NCBI GenBank assembly: GCA_029777145.1
Contig: JAKOSS010000213.1
Coordinates: 1 to 5,557, forward strand
From: Acidobacteriota bacterium
GTDB taxonomy: Bacteria > Acidobacteriota > Blastocatellia > Pyrinomonadales > Pyrinomonadaceae
DNA: 5,557 nt
Reading direction: 5' to 3'
Shown piece after piece: positions 1-5,557 of the stretch. The notes under the pieces were generated by a model. That model did not search any database. It saw only the letters and a program-made list of their open reading frames with translations, and had not been told where the DNA came from. The translations under genes were made by a program, and so were the position numbers. Within the stretch, counting starts at the first letter, position 1. Each line of letters starts with the position of its first letter.

Positions 1-532
1 AGCGATCGGCCCGGATCGCCGTCGTTCCAATGATTCTGAGCCTGATCTCAGCGGCCCGACGATCTTCCGCGGACGCGTCCGGATGACCGGCCAGCCATCG
101 TTGCCAATTTGCTTCGCCGTCGACAGCTTCTCGTTTGACGGCACGTTCGATGTCGGCGTCGGCCCTGATCGTCCGGCGTGTCTGATCGAGCGGGATCGGT
201 CGCCCGAGGATCTTCTCCATGTAGCGGATGTCGTCTAGTTTGTAATACTCACGAACGTCGCCGGGCGTCCAGAGATCCGGCAGCCAGCGAAGCCAGCCCG
301 GACGCGGATCGCGCCAACCTCGGGTTCCGGGCCGCATGGTTGGTTTTGGGATCTTCAGCGTCCTGAAGGTGTATGTCCGCGCCGTCGTCATCGGCTGCGC
401 GGTGCAGTATCCTTCTTGCTCCTTTTGGTAGTCATTGCGACCATCCGGCGGATCGATCTGCGCGGACACGCGGGCGACGACGACGATCAGGATCGCCGCC
501 GCCAGAGTCAATCTGCGCGCCGCGTCATGCAT
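1..532 (-). CDS. Secreted protein of unknown function, partial (C-terminus beyond left edge)
   Basis: I do not recognise this family. Reading from the ATG at 532 the frame stays open for 177 codons to the window edge, so the protein is longer than 177 residues. The first 24 residues look like a Sec signal peptide: Arg-6 and Arg-7, a hydrophobic core LTLAAAILIVVVA (8-20), then a VSA cleavage site followed by QIDPP. The product is therefore probably exported. The mature part is rich in Arg, Trp, Pro and Asp. It has a Trp/Pro stretch at about 73-90 (WRDPRPGWLRWLPDLW) and then charged, probably helical sequence from about 93. There is a single cysteine at 43. Third codon positions are strongly GC-rich, which supports real coding. 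The start lies 11 bases after the BON-gene stop, so co-transcription and perhaps translational coupling are likely. No good Shine-Dalgarno is visible. The gene call is fairly safe; function is unknown. Confidence 0.72.
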   Translation of the reverse strand, partial: MHDAARRLTLAAAILIVVVARVSAQIDPPDGRNDYQKEQEGYCTAQPMTTARTYTFRTLKIPKPTMRPGTRGWRDPRPGWLRWLPDLWTPGDVREYYKLDDIRYMEKILGRPIPLDQTRRTIRADADIERAVKREAVDGEANWQRWLAGHPDASAEDRRAAEIRLRIIGTTAIRADR

Positions 533-543
533 GTTTCGGCCGG

Positions 544-987
544 TTACGGTTTCTTCGTACCGCCGCCGCTCGTGCCGCATCCGGGTGCGGACGAATCGAC
601 GAGACAAACATTGCAGGCGTCCTTCTCGCTGATGCACGCCCCGCCGCATTCCTTCTGTCCCGGCCCGCAACCTCCGGTTTTCCCGGGTTCGAGCTTGTTG
701 TTGACCGATTTAACGCATTTCACTTTCTTGACGATTTTGCCGATATTCTTCACAAGTTTGGCCGAAGCCGCCCAACCTTCGAGCGTGACCACGCCGTCGT
801 TGACCGTCACGTTGATGTTCCTGACCGAGTCGGGATACTTTTTCTTGATCGCGTTGTAAACGTCGACAACGAGGTCATTGTCGGATTTCGCGCTGCAGTC
901 GGTCTTCTGGGCCGTGGCGGTGATCGCACCTCCGAGCACGAGAACGAAGGTCAAAAGCGCAAAGCGGATGATTTTTGTCGGATTCAT
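544..987 (-). CDS. Secreted BON-domain protein with cysteine-rich C-terminal tail
   Basis: This is a 147-residue exported protein. Residues 1-26 are a signal peptide: Lys-5 and Arg-8, hydrophobic core 9-22, and cleavage after ATA before Gln-27. Residues 36-101 match a BON domain. It has a DLVVDVYNAIKKKYP helix, an INVTVNDGVVTLEGWA strand pair with the conserved Gly-71, then a Lys-rich helix (77-90) and a VKSVNNKLEP strand. BON domains (as in OsmY) are thought to bind phospholipid or envelope surfaces, and the many lysines would suit that. The tail (102-147) has cysteines at 107, 114, 118, 125, 128 and 137 in Gly-rich sequence. With Cys-31 and Cys-91 the mature protein has eight cysteines, an even number that suggests disulfides outside the cytoplasm. 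The spacing C-x6-C-x3-C (CGPGQKECGGAC) resembles small Stig1-like cysteine modules; that comparison is tentative. The gene starts 11 bases after the kinase stop, behind a strong Shine-Dalgarno. Confidence 0.9.
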   Translation of the reverse strand: MNPTKIIRFALLTFVLVLGGAITATAQKTDCSAKSDNDLVVDVYNAIKKKYPDSVRNINVTVNDGVVTLEGWAASAKLVKNIGKIVKKVKCVKSVNNKLEPGKTGGCGPGQKECGGACISEKDACNVCLVDSSAPGCGTSGGGTKKP

Positions 988-994
988 CGGTTAT

Positions 995-1000
995 CTCCTT
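995..1000 (-). promoter_or_regulatory. Shine-Dalgarno of the BON gene, overlapping the kinase stop codon
   Basis: On the minus strand AAGGAG lies seven bases before the ATG at 987, an ideal placement. Its first two A residues are also the last two bases of the kinase TAA stop (1001-999). Ribosomes finishing the kinase would therefore end on the BON ribosome-binding site, which favours translational coupling and fixes the BON start codon. It is the only clear Shine-Dalgarno among the five genes of the window. Confidence 0.85.
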
Positions 1001-4000
1001 AATCGAAGTTCGTCAGCAGCGAAAGCAGACTGAACCGCGACTGCTTCCCGAAAAAGATCCGTTTTCCGTCGGGCGTCCACGAGATGCTCGAGAAGTACCG
1101 GCGGGGATCGTTGTTGCTTGTCAACTGTTTCGCCGCACCGCCTTGAGCGGGCAGGATCCAGATGTCGTCCTTGCCATCGCGGTTTGCCGCGAACGCCAGG
1201 GTCTGGTGATCGGGAGAAAGATGCATGTTGTGGACATAGGCGTCCGGCAAGGTCGCGGTTTCGACCGACTTCTTCGAATCGATCAAAAGCCTCGAATATG
1301 TGACTTCCGCGGCCGTGCCGGATAGCGCTCCGCGCGGAACTATGCCAAGAAATATCGTTTTGCCGTCCGACGACCACCCGATCAATCTGATAAACGAATT
1401 TTCGCTCCAAACCGGGTCAACGGATCTCGTCCCGGTATCGAACAGCGAGACGCTGAACGTCGGGCGTCCCTCGAGATTGTTCGTCTTCGTCAGAAAAGCG
1501 ATCTTCTTTCCATCGGGCGACCAAATCGGCGACGAAACCGAAAGATCGCTCCCGAAGTCGGTGATCCGCACGTCGTTCGAGCCATCCGCCGCGGCGAGCC
1601 AGACGTTGGCATGATCGTCGGCGTCCGACACGTACGCGATCTGACGGCTGTCGGGCGACCACGAAAAATCGGCGCCGTTGATGCGGTTGTAGGGAAGGAC
1701 GGTGAAATTGATCGGCACGACGCCGTCGTTTGTGACGCGGCGGGCGTTGCCGCCGATCACCGGAATCGTTTCGATCTGGAGTTTGTTTCCGACGAGTTTT
1801 GTGTACGCGACGGTACGGCCGTCGGGCGAGAACTTCGGCAGGCTCGCGTCCGAAGCGATCTGCGTTCCCGATTCGCCGCCCGACGCCGGCGCGACGATCA
1901 CGTTTCCGTTGAAGATCTTGTTGCCCTGGCTGAGATTCTTGACGGCCTCGTACGCGACCAGCGTTCCGTCAGGCGAGACGTCAGGCCAGAATTCGGAATC
2001 GATATTCGAAGCGAAGGCCGTCTCCTTTCGGGTCGCGACCTCGACCGACCAGACATCGGACTCCTCTTTGGCCGTGCCGTAGAGAACCTTTGACCCGTCC
2101 AGCGAAGCATCGAGGACAAGCGAGTCATTCTCGGTTTTCGTTAGTTGCCGCGGCTCGGAGCCGGAGCTGTCGGTCGCGAAGATCTGAAAAGTTCCATCGA
2201 CGGTGGCGCTGAAAAACAGCCGCTTGCTGTCGGCATGCCAGGCAAGGTTCTTGATCTGCCCGTCGGTCTCGTAGATCTTCCGCGGCGTCGCCTGCTCGAC
2301 GTCGGTTATCCAGATCGCGCTCTTGTTGTTCTCGTCGTCGATGAACGCGATCGCCGTCTCGTTCGGCGCGATGTAAAGCGATCCGGGCCGGATCCCGCGG
2401 CCCGCGAGGTCGGTGAGTTTCGTTTCGTTGCCGTTCGTCGTGTCTGCCACGTACAATTCGCCGCCGGCGTCGTAGTAGATCCGATCCGACTTGGACCAGA
2501 AACGAGGCCGCGCGCCGCGGTCGGGCACTTCCTTGACGACCTGCGCCGATCCTCCGAGCCGCGGGATCCGCCAGATCGCCGACTGCCCGCCTTTCGTCGA
2601 GAAATACGCGATCTCCTCACCGTTCGGTGACCAGATCGGGTTCCGGTTGCCGCCGTCGTCCTTCGTGATCTGGACCGCTTCGCCCGACGCCGCTTGCTTG
2701 ACCCAGATGTTCATCGAGCCGCTGCGCGAGGACGAGAACGCGATCGTGCGCGCGTCGGGGGAAAGAGAGCCGACGCTGTAAGTCTCGCCCGGAGTGCTCG
2801 ACCAATTCGCCACCTCGGCCGTGCGGATGGCCGAAACCGTCGAAATGTGCGCCGCCGGCCGGAGCATGAAATAGCCGGCGACGGCGGCAACGACGATCAA
2901 GGCGGCCGCGAGCAGGTAAGTCGGGACATTCGAGCGCACCATCGAGTGGTCGCCCGTGACCTGCGTGATCTCGGCGGTCGTCCGATTTCGCGGCGCCGGC
3001 TCGCTGTCGAGCGTCTTTCGGGCGTCGCCGAGATCGATCATCAGGTCCTTGATATGCTGGTAGCGCATCTCGCGGTCCTTTCGGAGCGTCTTTTCGACAA
3101 CCCGCGCAAGATCGGCCGAGACCTCCGGAACGGCCTCGTTCAACGGTTCCGGGTCGTCCTTGAGTACGGCGCCCAGGATGTCCATATTTGTCGCGCCGCG
3201 GAACGGCGGTTCGCCCGTCAGCATCTCGTACAGCACGACGCCGAAACTGAAGATATCGCTGCGCGAATCGACGCGCAGACCGCGGGCCTGTTCAGGCGAC
3301 ATGTACTGCGGCGTTCCGACGATCATGCCGGGCAAGGTTGCGGCCTCGACACGCGTTTCCGCTTCGGTGTCGACATCCGACGAAACGGTCGGATCGAGTT
3401 TCGCGATGCCGAAATCGAGGACCTTGACGATCCGGTCCTCGCGGATCATGACGTTGTCGGGTTTGATATCGCGGTGGACGATGCCGGCGGCGTGCGCGGC
3501 GGCAAGTGCCGAGGCGATCTGGAGCGCGACCGCGATCGCCTCGTCGGGTTCCATGCGGCCGGCGAGAAGTTTCGACTTGAGCGTCTCGCCGCGCACGTAT
3601 TCGGTAACGATGAAGTGCGAATCACCGTGGTCGCCGATCTCGTGGACGGTCAGGATGTTCGGATGGTTGAGGGCCGACGCGGATTTCGCTTCCCGAAAAA
3701 AGCGTTCGCGGCGCTTGTCGTCGTCGGAGAGTTCGCCCGTCAGGAACTTGATCGCGACGTCGCGTTCGAGTCGCCGGTCGCGGGCAAGAAATACCTGGCC
3801 CATGCCGCCCTCGCCGATCAGCGATCGGATGACGTACTGGCCGATCACCGATCCCGGTTCGAACTGCGAACCGGAGCTTCGCGGATCCTCTCCCAAAGAG
3901 TCGCGTACGATCGAATCGTGCGACCGATCAAGGAGAACATCGCGCTCCATGTCGGCGTCGAGAAGCGATCTCACCTCGTTCTCGAGTTCGCGGTCGCCGT

Positions 4001-4097
4001 CGCAAAGTTGAACAAGTATCGTCTCGCGACCGTCGGCCGGAAGGTCGGCGACGGCGTGGAAAACTGACTCGATCCGTCTAAGTTTCTCTTCGTCCAT
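999..4097 (-). CDS. Membrane Ser/Thr protein kinase (PknB type) with C-terminal PD40/TolB-like beta-propeller
   Basis: This 1032-residue protein probably senses conditions outside the cell membrane and phosphorylates Ser/Thr of cytoplasmic partners. Residues 1-60 form a short helical region (LPADGRETILVQLCDGD...LENEVRSLLDAD as scattered motifs) usual at the start of acidobacterial kinases. The kinase domain spans about 88-355. It has the Gly-loop GEGGMG (95-100), catalytic Lys-117 in VAIK, helix-C Glu-136, HRDIKPDN with Asp-210 and Asn-215, DFG at 228-230, GTPQYMSPEQ (261-270) and Asp-281. All key residues are present and it is an RD kinase. Thr-254 and Thr-262 are plausible activation-loop sites. 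One membrane helix follows at about 394-412. Residues 440-1020 hold about 13 PD40 repeats and should be periplasmic. ATG 4097 is the only start: the frame upstream reaches a stop at 4157 with no ATG, GTG or TTG. It follows the sigma gene by 87 bases and precedes the BON gene by 11. The specific ligand and substrate are unknown. Confidence 0.95.
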   Translation of the reverse strand: MDEEKLRRIESVFHAVADLPADGRETILVQLCDGDRELENEVRSLLDADMERDVLLDRSHDSIVRDSLGEDPRSSGSQFEPGSVIGQYVIRSLIGEGGMGQVFLARDRRLERDVAIKFLTGELSDDDKRRERFFREAKSASALNHPNILTVHEIGDHGDSHFIVTEYVRGETLKSKLLAGRMEPDEAIAVALQIASALAAAHAAGIVHRDIKPDNVMIREDRIVKVLDFGIAKLDPTVSSDVDTEAETRVEAATLPGMIVGTPQYMSPEQARGLRVDSRSDIFSFGVVLYEMLTGEPPFRGATNMDILGAVLKDDPEPLNEAVPEVSADLARVVEKTLRKDREMRYQHIKDLMIDLGDARKTLDSEPAPRNRTTAEITQVTGDHSMVRSNVPTYLLAAALIVVAAVAGYFMLRPAAHISTVSAIRTAEVANWSSTPGETYSVGSLSPDARTIAFSSSRSGSMNIWVKQAASGEAVQITKDDGGNRNPIWSPNGEEIAYFSTKGGQSAIWRIPRLGGSAQVVKEVPDRGARPRFWSKSDRIYYDAGGELYVADTTNGNETKLTDLAGRGIRPGSLYIAPNETAIAFIDDENNKSAIWITDVEQATPRKIYETDGQIKNLAWHADSKRLFFSATVDGTFQIFATDSSGSEPRQLTKTENDSLVLDASLDGSKVLYGTAKEESDVWSVEVATRKETAFASNIDSEFWPDVSPDGTLVAYEAVKNLSQGNKIFNGNVIVAPASGGESGTQIASDASLPKFSPDGRTVAYTKLVGNKLQIETIPVIGGNARRVTNDGVVPINFTVLPYNRINGADFSWSPDSRQIAYVSDADDHANVWLAAADGSNDVRITDFGSDLSVSSPIWSPDGKKIAFLTKTNNLEGRPTFSVSLFDTGTRSVDPVWSENSFIRLIGWSSDGKTIFLGIVPRGALSGTAAEVTYSRLLIDSKKSVETATLPDAYVHNMHLSPDHQTLAFAANRDGKDDIWILPAQGGAAKQLTSNNDPRRYFSSISWTPDGKRIFFGKQSRFSLLSLLTNFD
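1038..2780 (-). repeat. About 13 PD40/WD40-like propeller repeats within the kinase gene
   Basis: The kinase C-terminal half repeats a blade motif of the type SPDG-x-x-(I/V)-A-(F/Y). Cores lie near residues 446, 490, 535, 577, 621, 665, 708, 757, 814, 860, 909, 961 and 1008, a period of about 42-57 residues. Clear copies are SPDARTIAF, SPNGEEIAY, SPDGTLVAY, SPDGRTVAY, SPDSRQIAY, SPDGKKIAF and TPDGKRIFF; those near 535, 577 and 665 are degenerate. At DNA level this shows as recurring cgtcgggcg-type words on the plus strand. Thirteen repeats exceed a single propeller and would suit two domains, for instance six plus seven blades; that division is inference. TolB-type propellers commonly act in binding peptides or protein partners. 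Confidence 0.85.
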
Positions 4098-4142
4098 CGA
4101 AGCGTGGAACTGCGGTTGTCGTGCAAAAGCCGGAAAATCGTT

Positions 4143-4169
4143 TGAATTTCGACATTATAGTCGAATTCA
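4143..4169. repeat. Imperfect palindrome around the TATAAT box between sigma and kinase genes
   Basis: On the plus strand the arms are TGAATTTCGAC (4143-4153) and GTCGAATTCA (4160-4169). They are inverted copies apart from one extra T in the left arm, and are separated by the six bases ATTATA. The AT-rich block stands out in GC-rich surroundings. It could be an operator covering the -10 box, or a hairpin in the sigma-kinase transcript. No T-run follows in the minus direction, so an intrinsic terminator is unlikely. Confidence 0.6.
4154..4159 (-). promoter_or_regulatory. Candidate -10 box (TATAAT) for the kinase gene
   Basis: The minus strand reads a perfect TATAAT here, 56 bases before the kinase ATG. 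The best -35 I find is TTCCCG, 16 bases further upstream, with only three of six consensus matches, so recognition may need an activator or a different sigma factor. If active, it would let the kinase and the two exported proteins be expressed apart from the sigma gene. It lies exactly between the arms of the palindrome at 4143-4169. Confidence 0.45.
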
Positions 4170-4184
4170 TTGAAACGGGAAGAA

Positions 4185-4781
4185 TTATTCGATCGCGCGC
4201 CGGCCGTCGGCACCGTCTCCGGCCATCATTTCGCGCTGCAGCCAGGATCTGGCGAAACGCCAGTCGCGCTTGATCGTCTTGGGTGAAAGTTCGAGCGCTT
4301 CCCCGATCTCTTCGGTCGTCATGCCGCCGAAGAACTTCATCTCGACAATGCTCGCCTTGCGCGGATCGATCCGGGCGAACCGTTCGAGCAATGCGTTCAG
4401 ATGGACGATCTCATCCGAGATATCCGGACTCACGGCGAGCGATTCTTCGAGAGTGATCCGCCGCGCCTCGCCCCCGCGTTTGAGGCTCTGTTTCGAACGC
4501 GCGTAATCGACGAGTATGTGCCGCATCGCACGGGCGGCGACGGCAAAAAAATGGGCCCGGTTCTGCCATTCGGCCCGTTGCCCCTCGGCAAGCTTGACGT
4601 ATGCTTCGTGGATCAGATCGGTCGTTTGGAACGTATGTCCCGAATCCTGGCCGCGCATCGCGCGTCGGGCGATCCGCCTGAGATCCTCATAGACCGCGGG
4701 CAAAAGCAATTCGAGCGCGGCGTCTTCGCCGTCGTTCCAGCGGACGAGCAGTTCGGTGATCGGGGTCGATCGCATGTTCAT
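4185..4781 (-). CDS. ECF-type RNA polymerase sigma factor (TIGR02999 / Sigma70_ECF family)
   Basis: This 198-residue protein should direct RNA polymerase to a set of target promoters. Region 2 spans about 15-97: ITELLVRWNDGEDAALELL, then LRRIARRAMRGQ, TFQTTDLIHEAYVKL, and W-x-NRAHFFAVAARAMRHILVDYAR, a series diagnostic of the family. Region 4 spans about 130-186 with RIDPRKASIVEMKFFGG and the helix-turn-helix MTTEEIGEALELSPKTIKRD. In region 2.2 the acidic DxED-type patch of classical ECF factors reads QTTD (52-55). No anti-sigma gene is adjacent; a kinase gene follows instead. I chose the ATG at 4781 because family members begin just before the ITELL motif; the ATG at 4775 is equally possible. 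A GTG at 4823 would add 14 residues, but AAGG lies only one base from it. No Shine-Dalgarno precedes either ATG. Confidence 0.93.
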   Translation of the reverse strand: MNMRSTPITELLVRWNDGEDAALELLLPAVYEDLRRIARRAMRGQDSGHTFQTTDLIHEAYVKLAEGQRAEWQNRAHFFAVAARAMRHILVDYARSKQSLKRGGEARRITLEESLAVSPDISDEIVHLNALLERFARIDPRKASIVEMKFFGGMTTEEIGEALELSPKTIKRDWRFARSWLQREMMAGDGADGRRAIE

Positions 4782-4879
4782 TCGAATAAAATGTGTGGGG
4801 AGACGCGGCAGATTCCGTTCCACGCCTTGTCGCGGATGTTACTACGAACGGGCGTTGAATCCTAGTCGCCCGACGATGC

Positions 4880-4908
4880 TTGTCCGGCTCTTCCGAAACG
4901 ACTAAAAT
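4880..4908 (+). promoter_or_regulatory. Candidate sigma70-type promoter for hutI
   Basis: TTGTCC (4880-4885, four of six matches to TTGACA) and TAAAAT (4903-4908, five of six to TATAAT) are separated by the ideal 17 bases. Transcription would start near 4915, only about five bases before the hutI ATG at 4920. This fits the absence of a Shine-Dalgarno there and suggests a near-leaderless message. The rest of the divergent gap (4782-4879) shows no convincing promoter for the sigma gene. Confidence 0.5.
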
Positions 4909-4919
4909 CGGCGTTGCAA

Positions 4920-5557
4920 ATGAAGGCCGATCTGATCATACACAACGCTCAACTTGTGACCTGTGCGTCGCATGGAAAGCCGCTCAAAGGCGCGGCGATG
5001 AAGGACGCCGGCGTGATCTCGGGCGGCGCCGTCGTGATCGGCTCCGGATCGATCGTCGCGGTCGGGAACTCGTCCGAAATACTCTCGAAATTCGACGGTG
5101 CTGACGTGATCGACGCCCGCGGGCGGGTCGTTTCGCCGGGTTTTGTCGATTGCCACACGCACATCGTTTTTGCCGGCGACCGCCTGAACGAGTTCGAGCT
5201 CAAGATCGAGGGCGCCGACTATCTCGAAATACTCAAGGCCGGCGGCGGCATTCTCTCGACGGTACGCCACACGCGGGCCGCACCGCGGGATCAATTGGTC
5301 GAACAAACCCGGCGCCGCCTCGACAAGATGCTCGCGCTCGGCGTGACGACTTGCGAGATCAAGACCGGCTACGGGCTCGACGAAGAAACCGAATTCAAGA
5401 TGCTCGACGTTATTGCCGAACTCGACGCGACTCACCCGGCCGACATCGTGCCGACCTTTCTGGCGGCGCACGCGGTACCGAAAGACGACTTTCGCGCGAA
5501 GGATCCGTCGCTCTCTGACGAAGCGATCGGCGATCTTTACACCGACGAGATCTGCGG
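4920..5557 (+). CDS. hutI: Imidazolonepropionase, partial (C-terminus beyond right edge)
   Basis: HutI hydrolyses 4-imidazolone-5-propanoate to N-formimidoyl-L-glutamate, the third step of histidine breakdown, in the cytoplasm. The 212 residues present are about half of the usual 400-420 residue amidohydrolase. Residues 4-70 form the N-terminal beta-sandwich (ADLIIHNAQLVT, then GAVVIGSGSIVAVG). PGFVDCHTHIVFAGDR (73-88) carries metal ligands His-79 and His-81 and substrate-binding Arg-88. AGGGILSTVRHTRAA (107-121), EIKTGYGL with Tyr-151, and AAHAVP with His-184 are all family signatures. They align with His-80, His-82, Arg-89, Tyr-152 and His-185 of the Bacillus subtilis enzyme, as I recall that structure. 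The remaining metal ligands lie beyond the edge. ATG 4920 fits the usual N-terminus; TTG 4914 is a less likely alternative. No Shine-Dalgarno is present. It is divergent from the sigma gene, and no other hut gene is visible. Confidence 0.95.
   Translation, partial: MKADLIIHNAQLVTCASHGKPLKGAAMKDAGVISGGAVVIGSGSIVAVGNSSEILSKFDGADVIDARGRVVSPGFVDCHTHIVFAGDRLNEFELKIEGADYLEILKAGGGILSTVRHTRAAPRDQLVEQTRRRLDKMLALGVTTCEIKTGYGLDEETEFKMLDVIAELDATHPADIVPTFLAAHAVPKDDFRAKDPSLSDEAIGDLYTDEIC

Noticed and set aside
373..1002. Plus-strand open frame (209 residues) across the BON gene.
   Set aside because: The minus strand has a signal peptide, a BON domain and a perfect Shine-Dalgarno; the plus frame has an Arg-rich, motif-free product.
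3160..4011. Second plus-strand open frame (283 residues) opposite the kinase.
   Set aside because: It overlaps the previous shadow in another frame and has a Ser/Arg-rich composition with no recognisable motif.
2694..4067. Long open frame (457 residues) on the plus strand opposite the kinase domain.
   Set aside because: It lies antisense to a frame with complete kinase motifs, is rich in Arg and Asp as expected from the complement of GC-rich codons, and shows no domain of its own.
4143..4169. Possible intrinsic terminator after the sigma gene.
   Set aside because: The stem is AT-rich with a bulge, and no U-run follows in the minus-strand transcript.
4802..4821. Minus-strand GGAAC and CGTC words upstream of the sigma gene, resembling an autoregulated ECF promoter.
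   Set aside because: The spacing is 11 bases, whereas ECF promoters usually need about 16-17 between these cores.
4902..5471. Minus-strand open frame (189 residues) opposite hutI.
   Set aside because: The plus strand encodes conserved HutI active-site motifs across this span; the antisense product looks like nothing known.
1..5557. Mobile elements, CRISPR arrays, tRNA or rRNA genes.
   Set aside because: I saw no transposase, terminal repeats, regularly spaced direct repeats or RNA-gene signatures; coding sequence fills nearly the whole window.

Overview
This window looks like chromosomal DNA of a GC-rich Gram-negative-type bacterium, most likely an Acidobacteriota member (Blastocatellia-like). 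That placement is an inference. It rests on a short ECF-type sigma factor of the TIGR02999/Sigma70_ECF kind next to a very long Ser/Thr kinase with a C-terminal PD40/TolB-type propeller, and on GC-rich third codon positions. No 16S gene or marker protein is present to settle it.

Layout. Four genes run leftward (minus strand), read in this transcriptional order: the ECF sigma factor (4781 to 4185), a 1032-residue membrane Ser/Thr protein kinase (4097 to 999), a small secreted BON-domain protein with a cysteine-rich tail (987 to 544), and an unrecognised secreted protein that runs off the left edge (532 to 1). The sigma and kinase genes are separated by 87 bases, which hold a perfect TATAAT hexamer inside an imperfect palindrome. 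The last three genes are tightly packed with 11-base gaps. The BON gene has a strong Shine-Dalgarno sequence that overlaps the kinase stop codon. Divergently, on the plus strand, hutI (imidazolonepropionase, histidine degradation) starts at 4920 and is cut by the right edge. The 138-base divergent gap holds a good sigma70-type promoter for hutI, placed so close to the ATG that the message would be nearly leaderless.

How the genes may work together. The kinase has all catalytic motifs, one membrane helix and about 13 propeller repeats that should lie outside the cytoplasmic membrane. The neighbouring sigma factor has QTTD where classical ECF factors carry an acidic DxED-type patch in region 2.2. 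This resembles sigma factors known to be switched on by kinase phosphorylation. The simplest model is an envelope-sensing kinase that phosphorylates the sigma factor, with two exported proteins made from the same transcription unit. The model is inference; the gene order, motifs and spacings are read directly from the sequence. hutI appears to be an ordinary metabolic neighbour.
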